A stretch of DNA of 64,000 nt, from the NCBI GenBank assembly GCA_014804755.1, contig JAAUZE010000017.1, positions 32,612 through 96,611 on the forward strand. The letters run 5' to 3'. Both the position numbers and the translations under genes were made by a program. The DNA is from Lachnospiraceae bacterium. Its GTDB lineage: Bacteria; Bacillota; Clostridia; Lachnospirales; Lachnospiraceae. Positions 25,613 to 34,608 of this stretch are shown here, piece by piece. Under the pieces are notes generated by a model. It saw nothing but the letters and a program-made list of their open reading frames with translations. It did not search any database and was not told where the DNA came from. Numbering within the stretch: the stretch's first letter is position 1; each line of letters opens with the position of its first letter.

Positions 25613-25747
25613 AGCATTCCCAAACCCAAAAACGCACTCCAAAATTTACATGGTGCACGCGAAAAGGACTTTTCTTTTTTCCCGGAGAGACTTACAATGA
25701 TCACAAAAAGAAAATCTTCGCCTTTTCCGGACAGAAAGGAGTTCTTA

Positions 25748-26347
25748 ATGACAATGGGAGAAAAACTGACAATCTTGCGTAAAAGAAAGAACATTACGCA
25801 GGAGCAGTTGTCAGAAATTCTAAACGTATCCCGTCAGTCCGTGTCGAGATGGGAAATGGATATGGCGTTTCCGGAAACAGAAAAACTGATCAAATTAAGC
25901 CGCCTGTTAGAATGCAGTATTGATTTTTTATTAAAGGATGATATGCAGGAAGACCCTATCCATGATGTGGAAATATCTGCGAATGACTGCTGCCAGTTTA
26001 TTCGTGAATGCGGGTACTTTTTTCTTGCTACCTCTGTAGACGGGCAGCCGAAGTTAAGACCCATGGGCATGATCTATTCTAATGATATGAATCTGTTTAT
26101 CGCTACTGACAAGCGGAAAAAGGTTTATTCGGAATTACTCAACAATCCGTTCGTTGAATTGGCGAGCTACAATCTCAATACGCGCAAGTGGATTCGGATC
26201 ACCGGTAAAATGGCAGTGGAAAGCTCCAATCAGATCAAAGAAGAGATGGAGCTTATTTATCCAATGATCAAACAGGAATATATTGATCATGATGAGATTT
26301 TCTTTATTATTTTTAAGGTGATGATCGAGCATGTCAGCATCGCATAA
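25748..26347 (+). CDS. XRE regulator fused to a PNPOx-like flavin domain
   Basis: A 199-aa protein. The start ATG at 25748 has AAAGGAG upstream; the frame extends to 25697 without a ribosome site. Residues 1-60 are an XRE helix-turn-helix (KNITQEQLSEILNVSRQSVS). Residues about 80-195 match the pyridoxamine-phosphate-oxidase-like split barrel (FFLATSVDGQPKLRPMGMIY, ... LASYNLNTRKWIRITG). Such barrels bind FMN, F420 or haem, so the fusion may be a redox-sensing regulator. A flavin reductase-like gene follows 20 bp downstream. Confidence 0.85.
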   Translation: MTMGEKLTILRKRKNITQEQLSEILNVSRQSVSRWEMDMAFPETEKLIKLSRLLECSIDFLLKDDMQEDPIHDVEISANDCCQFIRECGYFFLATSVDGQPKLRPMGMIYSNDMNLFIATDKRKKVYSELLNNPFVELASYNLNTRKWIRITGKMAVESSNQIKEEMELIYPMIKQEYIDHDEIFFIIFKVMIEHVSIA

Positions 26348-26367
26348 CGAAAGGAAGGGTAAAAACG

Positions 26368-26931
26368 ATGAAAAGAAAATCCATTGGCACACAGCACGAA
26401 ATGATCGTACAGCCGGCATTTATTATCGGCACCTATCACGAAGACGGAACACCCGATTTTGCACCGATCACCTGGGTGAGTAAAACCTGTGAAAAAGACG
26501 ATGATTATCTCATTGTGATCAGTATGTATGGCACAAAAAAGACGAAACAAAATGTGAAAAGGACAAAGCAGCTCAGTATCAATCTGGTCAGTACGGATAT
26601 GCTGCAATTGATGGATTATTTCGGCCAAGCATCCGGATGGGACGGCGTAAAGAATAAGCTGTCCTATCCTTATAGCAAAGCGGTCTGTGTGAACGCTCCC
26701 ACCCTCGACCAAAGCCCCTGGGTGTGTGAGTGTGAAGTATGGCAAACCGTCACCACCGATCAGTCGGATACGTTTTTCTGCAGAGTAAAAAATGTACAGG
26801 TGGACGAGCGAATCGATGTAGACACCCGGGGAATCGATCTGACACAATTTGACCCGGTCATTTATTCCGGAAATTACCACTCCATCGGAACGTATCTCGG
26901 GGCAATCGGAGATTTTTATAAAGGAGCATAA
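26368..26931 (+). CDS. Flavin reductase-like protein
   Basis: A 187-aa flavin reductase-like (FMN split-barrel) protein: VQPAFIIGTYHEDGTPDFAP, ITWVSKTCEKDDDYLIVISM and SIGTYLGAIGDFY. It probably binds FMN and passes electrons from NAD(P)H to a flavin or partner. Ribosome site GAAAGGAAGGG. Cotranscribed with the XRE-PNPOx fusion; a strong terminator follows. Confidence 0.8.
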   Translation: MKRKSIGTQHEMIVQPAFIIGTYHEDGTPDFAPITWVSKTCEKDDDYLIVISMYGTKKTKQNVKRTKQLSINLVSTDMLQLMDYFGQASGWDGVKNKLSYPYSKAVCVNAPTLDQSPWVCECEVWQTVTTDQSDTFFCRVKNVQVDERIDVDTRGIDLTQFDPVIYSGNYHSIGTYLGAIGDFYKGA

Positions 26932-26964
26932 CAGCTATCACCGTATCGCTCATAAATGAAGCAT

Positions 26965-27009
26965 CAGAAAGTATAAAGTGCAGGACACTTTACACTTTCT
27001 GATTTTTTT
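26965..27009. terminator. Strong terminator after the flavin reductase gene
   Basis: A 16-bp stem with one mismatch (CAGAAAGTATAAAGTG with CACTTTACACTTTCTG), 5-nt loop, then a run of seven T on the plus strand. Confidence 0.88.
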
Positions 27010-27088
27010 ATATCTGTATAGCACCACTTTGCAGGTTGTCATACAGCATATCCGAAAAACCAACCGAAAACCAAACTTTAAACATTGA

Positions 27089-27118
27089 TTGACGCTCCCC
27101 TCTCTGCGGTGTTAAAAT
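27089..27118 (+). promoter_or_regulatory. Promoter of the hypB operon
   Basis: TTGACG (27089-27094), 18-bp spacer, TAAAAT (27113-27118). The -10 region lies in a direct repeat GTGTTAAAATA (27110-27120 and 27123-27133), perhaps a regulator site. Confidence 0.55.
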
Positions 27119-27197
27119 AAAAGTGTTAAAATAGATGTGTCAAAAACAGATAAAAAATGACCGAAACACGGCTAAAAACATGGGATGAGGTATCAAA

Positions 27198-27872
27198 ATG
27201 AAAGAAGTAAGAGTTTTGGAAATCAAGCAAAGTGTCTTTGCAGACAACGACAAACAAGCTGCTGATCTCAGACAGGCATTAAAGCAGAAAGGAATCTTCC
27301 TGTTGAATCTGATGTCTTCTCCCGGCTCCGGAAAAACCACTACCCTGATGCGGACCATTGAGGCGATGAAGGATACCTTCAAAATCGGCGTCATGGAAGC
27401 CGACATTGATTCGGACGTGGATGCGAGAACAATTCAAGAATCCGGCGCCAAAGTGATCCAGCTTCACACAGGAGGGATGTGTCATCTGGACGCCGAAATG
27501 ACCAGACAGGGACTTGACGGACTGAAGGTGGAGGATGTCGAACTGGCCATCCTTGAAAATGTCGGGAATCTGGTCTGCCCCGCGGAATTTGATACCGGGG
27601 CATCAAAGAATGCGATGATCCTGTCCGTTCCGGAGGGACATGACAAACCGTTAAAGTATCCGCTGATGTTTTCCATTTGTGACGTGGTGCTGATCAATAA
27701 AATAGATGTTCTGCCCTATTTTGATTTTGACATGGAAAAATGCAGGGAATATATCCTGATGCGGAATCCGAAGGCAAAAATCATTCCCATATGCGCCAGA
27801 ACGGGTGAGGGAATTTCAGAATGGACAAAATGGCTGGCTGAAGAGGTCAAAAGCTGGCGTGCAGCAGAATAA
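27198..27872 (+). CDS. hypB: HypB-type nickel-insertion GTPase
   Basis: A 224-aa SIMIBI GTPase with Walker A SSPGSGKTTTL (about residues 40-50), ADIDSDVDA, the metal-site Cys-His in GGMCHLDAEM, and the NKID base-recognition motif. It lacks the N-terminal histidine-rich stretch and the CxxCGC nickel store. HypB with HypA loads nickel into [NiFe]-hydrogenase, and in some species assists urease. No hydrogenase, urease or hypCDEF gene is in the window; instead a large Fe-S flavoprotein gene follows 22 bp downstream. Confidence 0.93.
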   Translation: MKEVRVLEIKQSVFADNDKQAADLRQALKQKGIFLLNLMSSPGSGKTTTLMRTIEAMKDTFKIGVMEADIDSDVDARTIQESGAKVIQLHTGGMCHLDAEMTRQGLDGLKVEDVELAILENVGNLVCPAEFDTGASKNAMILSVPEGHDKPLKYPLMFSICDVVLINKIDVLPYFDFDMEKCREYILMRNPKAKIIPICARTGEGISEWTKWLAEEVKSWRAAE

Positions 27873-27894
27873 TATAAAAGCAAAGGAGGAAGGT

Positions 27895-30681
27895 ATGAAG
27901 AAGGATTTGGACAAAGAATTATATCCGGATTACGTTTATCCGGAGCACAAGGCTGATCACAGTGAGCCTCCCCGCAAGAGTATTCAGAAGCTGGGGAAAA
28001 AGATCACCGACCGGATCCCTCAGAAGCTGGGGCTGAAAAAAATCACGCAGGATGATCCGGAGTACTGGGGACTTGCAGGCGTACTGACGGATGAGGAGGC
28101 GGAAATCGCCTTAAAAATGGGCGTCCGGAAGCCGAGAACCTTACAGGAGATGGTAAAGCTTACCGGCATACCCGAACAGGAGCTGGAACCAAAGCTTCAG
28201 CAGATGTCGGTAAAAGGAATCCTGGAGTACAATTGGGAAAATGAGCGGCGAGAAAAACAGTATGTACTTCCCATGTTTGTACCGGGATCCGGAGAATTTT
28301 TTAACATGAACAGCAGGATAACGGAAGAATATCCGGAGGTTACCCTGTTCTTTGAGCACATGTCCAGACTGCCCTTAGAGAAGGTGACACCCTTTGTAGG
28401 ACCGGGCGGCAACGGCATCGGTATGCATGTCATTCCCGTGGAAAAAGCAATTGAGATGGAGAGCGAATCCATTGATCTGGAGCATATTTCCTACTGGCTG
28501 TCTAAATATGAGGGCAAGTATGCGGCAAGCCCCTGTTCCTGCCGCCGTTCCCGCCTCCATCACGATGAGGGCTGCGGAGACGACCCGGAGGGCTGGTGCG
28601 TTGCCGTGGGCGATATGGCGGACTATGTGGTAGAGACCCAGAAGGACGGACGTTACATAACCAAAGAGGAAGCGCTTGCGATTTTCAAGCAGGCCGAGGA
28701 TAACGGGTTTGTGCACCAGATCACGAACATTGACGGCGCCAATAAGATTTTTGCCATCTGTAACTGCAACGTGAACGTATGCTATGCTTTACGTACTTCA
28801 CAGCTTTTCAACACACCCAATATGTCCCGTTCCGCATATGTTGCGAAGGTAGATAAGTCAAAATGCGTTGCCTGCGGCAAATGCGTGGAAGCCTGTCCGG
28901 CAGGAGCGGTAAAGCTGGGACAGAAGCTCTGCAAAAAAGACGGCAGCGAGGTGACCTATCCCCAGATGCCGCTTCCTCATGAGAAAAAATGGGGAGAACA
29001 TATGTGGACACACAACTACAGAGACGTGAACCGGATCAATTGTCATGACACCGGAACCGCTCCCTGTAAAACAGCCTGTCCTGCGCACATTGCGATCCAG
29101 GGCTATTTGCAGCTTGCAAAAGAAGGACGTTACGAGGAAGCATTGGCTCTCATCAAGAAAGACAATCCTCTGCCCGCCATTTGCGGACGGATCTGTAACC
29201 GCCGCTGCGAGGATGCCTGCACACGCGGAACCATTGACGAGGCTGTCGCCATTGATGCGGTAAAACGCTTTATTGCAGAACGGGATCTGAATGCCGAGAC
29301 CCGCTATATTCCCAAGCCGACCGTTCCTTCCTTACGGGGCAGCTTTGATGAAAAAATTGCCATCATCGGTTCGGGTCCTGCCGGACTTTCCTGCGCATAT
29401 TTTCTGGCGGAGAAAGGCTACAAGCCGACTGTTTTTGAAAAAAATGAGAAACCCGGCGGTATGCTGACTTACGGAATTCCCTCCTACAAGCTGGAAAAAG
29501 ATCTGATCGCGGCGGAAATCGACGTGATCAAAGCCATGGGCGTTGAGATCAAGTGCGGTATCGAGGTAGGAAAAGATGTTACGTTAGAACAGCTCCGTGA
29601 GCAGGGCTACAAGGGCTTCTATATTGCCATCGGCTGTCAGGGCGGAAGAAAAGCGGGCGTACCCGGTGAAGATGCGCAGGGTGTTTACACCGCAGTAGAA
29701 TTTTTAAGAGAAGCCGGAAAGAAAGAGGCTTTTGACCTTGGCGGAGACGTGGTTGTGATCGGCGGCGGCAATGTTGCGATCGATGCCGCAAGAACGAGCA
29801 CACGCTGCGGACAGGGCAAGGTTTCCATGGTCTGCCTGGAAAGCCGTGATGAGATGCCGGCAAGCCGGGAAGAGATCTTAGAGGCAAGTGAAGAGCATAT
29901 TACCATAAACAACGGATGGGGTCCCAAGGAGATTCTTTCCGAGAACGGGAAGGTGACAGGGATCGTATTCAAAAAATGTACCCGCGTTTATGACGAGAAC
30001 CATCGCTTTGCCCCGCTTTATGACGAGGAACAGACCATGACCCTGAACTGCTCCAGCGTGATCTTCAGCGTCGGCCAGGGAATTGTCTGGGGTGATCTTT
30101 TGAAGGGTACAAAAGTAGAGCTTCGTCCTAACGGAGGCGCGATTGCCAATAAGCTGACTTATCAGACCGCAGAACCGGATATTTTTGTGGGCGGCGACGT
30201 TTATACCGGACCTAAGTTTGCCATAGATGCCATTGCGGCAGGACGGGAGGGAGCAATTTCCCTTCACCGCTTTGTGCATGAGCATTGTACGCTGACCATA
30301 GGAAGAAACCGCAGAGATTTTATCGAACTGGATAAAGAGGATATTCTGGTTGCAAGCTATGACAATACCGACAGACAGCGGCCGGAACGTGCGGAGGAAG
30401 CACAGGCGCAGTCCTTCCGGGATCTTTCCCACACACTGACCGAAGAACAGGTGAAGGCGGAAACTTCCCGCTGCTTAGGCTGCGGCGCGTCCGTTGTCGA
30501 TCCCAATAAGTGCATCGGCTGCGGCGTCTGCACCACAAAGTGCGTATTTGACGCCATTACGCTCCACAGAGAACATCCGGAGTGCTCCGAGATGGTAAAA
30601 TCAGAGGATAAGCTGAAATACGTACTCCCCAACATGATCAAGCAGTCTCTGAAGGTAACGTTTGCATCCAAAAAGGATTAA
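27895..30681 (+). CDS. Large GltD-like Fe-S/FAD/NAD(P) oxidoreductase
   Basis: A 928-aa protein. The start ATG at 27895 has AAGGAGGAAGG; the frame to 27805 overlaps hypB. Domains: a winged-helix-like N-terminus (about 50-130), a Cys-rich module (PCSCRRSRLHHDEGC, CNCNVNVC), a 4Fe-4S ferredoxin motif (CVACGKCVEACPAG), the GltD Fe-S helical region (CKTACPAHIAIQGY ... CGRICNRRCEDAC), FAD-binding GSGPAGLSCAYFLAEKGY, NAD(P)-binding GGGNVAIDAART and a C-terminal ferredoxin-like CIGCGVCTTKC. It should move electrons between NAD(P)H and a low-potential carrier. Setting between hypB and hypA is unusual. Substrate unknown. Confidence 0.88.
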   Translation: MKKDLDKELYPDYVYPEHKADHSEPPRKSIQKLGKKITDRIPQKLGLKKITQDDPEYWGLAGVLTDEEAEIALKMGVRKPRTLQEMVKLTGIPEQELEPKLQQMSVKGILEYNWENERREKQYVLPMFVPGSGEFFNMNSRITEEYPEVTLFFEHMSRLPLEKVTPFVGPGGNGIGMHVIPVEKAIEMESESIDLEHISYWLSKYEGKYAASPCSCRRSRLHHDEGCGDDPEGWCVAVGDMADYVVETQKDGRYITKEEALAIFKQAEDNGFVHQITNIDGANKIFAICNCNVNVCYALRTSQLFNTPNMSRSAYVAKVDKSKCVACGKCVEACPAGAVKLGQKLCKKDGSEVTYPQMPLPHEKKWGEHMWTHNYRDVNRINCHDTGTAPCKTACPAHIAIQGYLQLAKEGRYEEALALIKKDNPLPAICGRICNRRCEDACTRGTIDEAVAIDAVKRFIAERDLNAETRYIPKPTVPSLRGSFDEKIAIIGSGPAGLSCAYFLAEKGYKPTVFEKNEKPGGMLTYGIPSYKLEKDLIAAEIDVIKAMGVEIKCGIEVGKDVTLEQLREQGYKGFYIAIGCQGGRKAGVPGEDAQGVYTAVEFLREAGKKEAFDLGGDVVVIGGGNVAIDAARTSTRCGQGKVSMVCLESRDEMPASREEILEASEEHITINNGWGPKEILSENGKVTGIVFKKCTRVYDENHRFAPLYDEEQTMTLNCSSVIFSVGQGIVWGDLLKGTKVELRPNGGAIANKLTYQTAEPDIFVGGDVYTGPKFAIDAIAAGREGAISLHRFVHEHCTLTIGRNRRDFIELDKEDILVASYDNTDRQRPERAEEAQAQSFRDLSHTLTEEQVKAETSRCLGCGASVVDPNKCIGCGVCTTKCVFDAITLHREHPECSEMVKSEDKLKYVLPNMIKQSLKVTFASKKD

Positions 30682-30684
30682 GCC

Positions 30685-31029
30685 ATGCATGAATTAGGTG
30701 TCGTATTTCATATTATGGATAGTATGGAAAAGGTTGCACAGGAAAACGAGGCGACAGGTATTTCCAAAGTGGTTCTGGAACTGGGGGAAGTGTCTACGGT
30801 CATAGAATCCTATCTGCAGAACTGCTGGAAATGGGCCGCCAAAAAACGGGAGCTGTTCACGGACACAGAGCTGCTCGTGGAAACACTTCCTGCCATTACT
30901 TATTGTGAGGGCTGCGGGCAAACCTATCCGACTGTGGAGTATGGTAAAATTTGTCCTCACTGCAAAAGTCCGGATACATGGCTTTTACAGGGGAACGAAT
31001 TTAACATAAAAGAAATAGAAATATACTAA
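30685..31029 (+). CDS. hypA: HypA-type nickel chaperone
   Basis: A 114-aa HypA with the N-terminal nickel ligands MHE (MHELGVVFHIMD) and a zinc loop CEGCGQ...CPHC. It hands nickel to its client together with HypB. It starts 3 bp after the oxidoreductase stop and precedes the DUF5692 gene by 20 bp, so one operon is clear. That hypA and hypB bracket an oxidoreductase suggests a nickel-dependent client other than those in the window. Confidence 0.92.
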   Translation: MHELGVVFHIMDSMEKVAQENEATGISKVVLELGEVSTVIESYLQNCWKWAAKKRELFTDTELLVETLPAITYCEGCGQTYPTVEYGKICPHCKSPDTWLLQGNEFNIKEIEIY

Positions 31030-31049
31030 AAGAAAAAGAGGGTGGGACT

Positions 31050-32087
31050 ATGATTTTTCAAATCTATGACGGAAGAACACTATGGCAGCTTTTAGGATGG
31101 GTTATGGTATTTGCCGGACTGATCCTTATGAACGAAATTGCCAGACGTACCAAAATCGGCGGAATGGTCTGCTTTTTTGCGATTCCCGCTGTACTGACGA
31201 TTTATTTTATCGCCATTTATGTCGGAGCCGCAATGGGCGCCGAATGGGCGTTAAATAACCAGACTTATGTACACATGAACAGCTGGTTCCATTATGCCAA
31301 GCTTTACGCGGCGCTGGCAGGCTGTATCGGTTTCATGATCATCAAATATCACTGGGGCAAGCTGGGGAAATCCCATGCTTTCAAGGTATTCCCCTTTGTG
31401 ATCGTTGCGATCAACATCCTGATCGCAGTGGTATCTGATTTTGAATCTGTGATCAGGGCCGGATCTGTTACGGGCGGCTGGTGGAAATCCTCCGAGGGCG
31501 TATGGCTCTACGGCGGTTGGTGGAACATCTTAAACGGTATCGCAGGTCTGATCAATATCGTTTGTATGACCGGCTGGTGGGGTATCTACTCCTCCAAGGA
31601 TAAAAAAGATATGCTTTGGCCGGATATGACCTGGCAGTTTATTTTAGCATATGATATCTGGAACTTCCAGTACACCTACCTGAACCTGCCTACCCATGCA
31701 TGGTACTGCGGTTTTGCGCTTCTGCTTGCACCGACTGTTGCCAATGCGCTTTGGAACAAGGGCGGCTGGATCCAGAACCGTGCCAATACGTTGGCGCTTT
31801 GGTGCATGTTTGCACAGGTATTCCCGCTCTTTCAGGATGCAAGCCGCTTTACAACCGTATCCTCCGTATACGGAGCAGGCGGGGCGGCTGCCGCTATGGG
31901 AGATACCATGCCTACGACAGCCAATCCTACGGCGCAGGGAATCATATCCGTAATTTCCATTGTCGTAAACATCGCCGTGTTTGCCGTGATTTTGATGCGC
32001 GCAAAAGCACAGAAGCAGAATCCGTATACCAACGAGATTTTTACGGATCAGAAGGATTTCCAGAAGGCTATGAGCAGAGCGGAATAA
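31050..32087 (+). CDS. DUF5692-type multi-pass membrane protein
   Basis: A 345-aa protein with about eight to nine hydrophobic helices and many conserved-looking Trp residues (GGWWKSSEGVWLYGGWWN). I match it to the DUF5692 family from memory. It is last in the hypB operon, with GAGGGTGGG before the ATG. Electron, ion or nickel transport is possible; nothing in the sequence settles it. A strong terminator follows. Confidence 0.75.
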   Translation: MIFQIYDGRTLWQLLGWVMVFAGLILMNEIARRTKIGGMVCFFAIPAVLTIYFIAIYVGAAMGAEWALNNQTYVHMNSWFHYAKLYAALAGCIGFMIIKYHWGKLGKSHAFKVFPFVIVAINILIAVVSDFESVIRAGSVTGGWWKSSEGVWLYGGWWNILNGIAGLINIVCMTGWWGIYSSKDKKDMLWPDMTWQFILAYDIWNFQYTYLNLPTHAWYCGFALLLAPTVANALWNKGGWIQNRANTLALWCMFAQVFPLFQDASRFTTVSSVYGAGGAAAAMGDTMPTTANPTAQGIISVISIVVNIAVFAVILMRAKAQKQNPYTNEIFTDQKDFQKAMSRAE

Positions 32088-32110
32088 AAGCGAATTGCCA
32101 AAAGCCGCAA

Positions 32111-32158
32111 AAAAAGGAACGGACTTTGGAGTTTTCCCTTCAAGTCCGTTCCTTTTTG
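32111..32158. terminator. Terminator of the hypB operon
   Basis: Perfect 16-bp stem (AAAAAGGAACGGACTT with AAGTCCGTTCCTTTTT), 15-nt loop, U-rich end. The loop and right arm recur at 33485-33518. Confidence 0.88.
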
Positions 32159-32174
32159 TTCTAAAATCTATTTT

Positions 32175-32380
32175 AGGTAATTGCGAAACGCATGATTAAG
32201 GTTGTGCGCCTGTACAAAATATACAATCCAACGCAGGCACGCTCTCGCTACAATTCAAACGCAGCGGTACATAACATGCGAAAATACCGCATGTAAGTAC
32301 CGGCGTTTTCATAGTACCTGCTTATAGAACTGTATATTTTGCACAAGCATAAATATCATTCATTGCGTTCGCAATTACCT
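32175..32380. repeat. Palindromic 206-bp intergenic repeat, copy 1
   Basis: Bounded by inverted ends AGGTAATTGCGAAACGC (32175-32191) and GCGTTCGCAATTACCT (32365-32380). The core 32216-32340 is a 125-nt hairpin homologous, in reverse orientation, to 55746-55870. A 12-bp direct repeat AAATCTATTTTA flanks the copy (32164-32175 and 32384-32395), possibly a target duplication. It lies just beyond the stop of the XRE gene. It resembles a MITE or a structured RNA element. Confidence 0.75.
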
Positions 32381-32387
32381 ATTAAAT

Positions 32388-33062
32388 CTATTTTACAATT
32401 TCTACGCTTTCATTTTCAGTCCCCGGATTTTTTTGAATGACGGTATAAAACAGGGTCCTATGTTCCACCTGGTCTTCGCTATATATTTTTTCATAGCTGA
32501 ATCTGGGTACCTGATGATATTGTGAAACTGCCAAATAATCTGAAATCGTAAAGATTCCGAATAATAGGCATATACATCCAACAACACTTATAATACGAAG
32601 ACTTTTCTTTAACACAGCAGTTCTCAATTTAAAATAAAATCCGATAACCAGAATCATTCCGCCCAAAATGGAATAAATACTTCCCCAACTACTGTCATTC
32701 GGAAATATTGCAAATGCAGAAATCATGATAAATGCACCAAACGCCATAAGAAGGGAACTGATTACTTTCTTTTTCTCTGTCTTTACCTCATTTTTACTAT
32801 ATTCCGCCATTTTTACTGCAGTGTCTTTTGTTTCCTGATTCATTTTCTCACTTTTCCTTTCTCCGTCAACAATCTCAGATATACTGACGTGATAAAACTC
32901 AGATAGTTCAACCAGCAGACTGATATCCGGCAGATTGTTTCCTGTTTCCCATCTGGATACGCTTCTATTGGAAACGTTTAACTTTTCAGCTAACACTTCC
33001 TGCGTGATATTTTTTTCTTTGCGCAGCTCCTTTAAGAATAGGCCTATCTTTTTTTGATCCAC
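32388..33062 (-). CDS. XRE regulator with membrane anchor
   Basis: A 224-aa protein. The N-terminal XRE domain (KNITQEVLAEKLNVSNRSVS) is followed by a charged linker, then three hydrophobic helices (about 101-175) and an extracytoplasmic tail. Membrane-bound XRE proteins of this type are common in Firmicutes and probably sense envelope signals. The ATG has AGGAGG upstream. Target unknown. It stands alone between two copies of a short direct repeat, suggesting insertion as a unit. Confidence 0.85.
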   Translation of the reverse strand: MDQKKIGLFLKELRKEKNITQEVLAEKLNVSNRSVSRWETGNNLPDISLLVELSEFYHVSISEIVDGERKSEKMNQETKDTAVKMAEYSKNEVKTEKKKVISSLLMAFGAFIMISAFAIFPNDSSWGSIYSILGGMILVIGFYFKLRTAVLKKSLRIISVVGCICLLFGIFTISDYLAVSQYHQVPRFSYEKIYSEDQVEHRTLFYTVIQKNPGTENESVEIVK

Positions 33063-33554
33063 GTGTGATACCTCCTTTCATTGACAGTTTATACGAAAAG
33101 TCCTCTGATCTACACGACACAAAGTGAGAAAATACTGTATTTTTGAATTAGACACACTTGTCTGGTTCTTCATTCTTTTTTGCTTATCAATCTCTTTCAA
33201 ATCATCAATCGCCATCTCAACATCAAATGTATGGAATCCAAGCCAACATTCATCACTTTCGCATCAGCTGTTTGATATATTTCACGGCTACTTTCATTTG
33301 TGTAGTAATGCCAATAGCGATAGATATACCCTGCCTTTATTATTATCCCTTTTCGAATAAGTGATCCCATATTTACGAACCCTCATAAGGGCAAAAATAA
33401 AGGAAAGAGAATATATTGAATATACGTTCCGGGGTGTGCATTTTCGATTTTCAGAGTAAATTTGAGAGAAATCTTGATAGAACGTTGGAGTTTTCCCTTC
33501 AATTCCGTTCCTTTTGTTATGTTTTCTGGTATTATAATTCGCATAACCGCCAAA
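33063..33554. other. Intergenic region with a possible gene remnant
   Basis: No intact gene. On the minus strand (about 33133-33375) two frames together read like a broken coding sequence: AKVMNVGLDSIH in one frame and FDVEMAIDDLKEIDKQKR in the next, joined by an apparent frameshift. I do not recognise the family. The stretch 33485-33518 repeats 32126-32160. Confidence 0.35.
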
Positions 33555-34586
33555 TTAATTTGAATCGCATTTTTCATGCCATTCCTTCAAAACAGCCTCC
33601 ACTTGCGCAATAAGCTGTTCTTTATTCGGAATATAAGAAACATATCTCGAAGCAAAGATATTGTTTGACAACCCGCCTAATGCATATTCTGCAGCAACGC
33701 CATCCTTATCCGTACAAAGAATAATGCCTATTGGCGCATTGTCATGTTCATCATTGACCTCTGCAGCATAGTAATTCAAATACATATTAAGCTGCCCAAC
33801 TGCCTCCGGTGCAAGCTTCTTTGTTTTCAATTCAATCAATACATACGCCCGTAGAATTTTGTTATAAAAAACCATGTCCACATAATAATGTGTATTATTG
33901 AGTGTAACCCGCTGCTGCGTACCAACAAACATAAAGCCGCGCCCTAACTCTAACAAAAATTTTTCTATCTGGGCAACTAATGCTTTTTCAAGGTCGCTTT
34001 CTAATATAGGTTTGTTTTCCGGCACCCCCAAAAATTCAAATACATAAGGATCTTTTATTATATCTATCGGCTGCAACATCTCAATTCCTTTTTGGGCAAG
34101 TGTCAGCACTGTTTCCTGATTGGTCTTTCCCTCTGTCAACAGCAGCCGCTCATACAAAGACGTTGAAATCTGCCGTTTCAATTCCCGTATTGACCATCCG
34201 GAGTTAATTGCTTCCTTTTCGTAAAAACTACGTTTCTTTGAATCAGAAATAGATAACAGTTCACAGTAATGTGACCATGACAATTTAGCAGACACCGTCT
34301 GTTGAATTTGATAATTCTGATAAAAACGGCGCATGAATTGTATATTTGAAACAGAAAATCCCTTCCCAAATTCCTTTGTCAATTCTTTTGAAAGCAGCCT
34401 TAATGTCTGCCTTCCATAAGCTGCCCGTTTATTACTTTCCTGCTCATGTTCCACAATAATCCGTCCAACATTCCAGTAAGCAGTCAGTAATTCTGTGTTC
34501 ACTTGTACTGCGACGCGCCCGCGCGCATCTGCTAATACTTGTTTTATTTCTTTTATTATGGAATCAGCATACGTTAAATCATCCAT
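33555..34586 (-). CDS. DUF1016 (YhcG-type) PD-(D/E)xK nuclease-like protein
   Basis: A 343-aa protein. Its N-terminal DUF1016 helical domain has VNTELLTAYWNVGRIIVEHE and RRFYQNY. The C-terminal PDDEXK domain has YYVDMVFYNKILRAYVLIEL followed by KTKK, with the D...ELK catalytic spacing. YhcG-family proteins are scattered in defence islands and beside restriction systems. The ATG at 34586 has AGAGG upstream. It begins 22 bp after the GHKL ATPase-nuclease gene, so the two are one operon. Confidence 0.9.
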   Translation of the reverse strand: MDDLTYADSIIKEIKQVLADARGRVAVQVNTELLTAYWNVGRIIVEHEQESNKRAAYGRQTLRLLSKELTKEFGKGFSVSNIQFMRRFYQNYQIQQTVSAKLSWSHYCELLSISDSKKRSFYEKEAINSGWSIRELKRQISTSLYERLLLTEGKTNQETVLTLAQKGIEMLQPIDIIKDPYVFEFLGVPENKPILESDLEKALVAQIEKFLLELGRGFMFVGTQQRVTLNNTHYYVDMVFYNKILRAYVLIELKTKKLAPEAVGQLNMYLNYYAAEVNDEHDNAPIGIILCTDKDGVAAEYALGGLSNNIFASRYVSYIPNKEQLIAQVEAVLKEWHEKCDSN

Positions 34587-34608
34587 AGCATAACCTCTTT
34601 CTTAGTTA

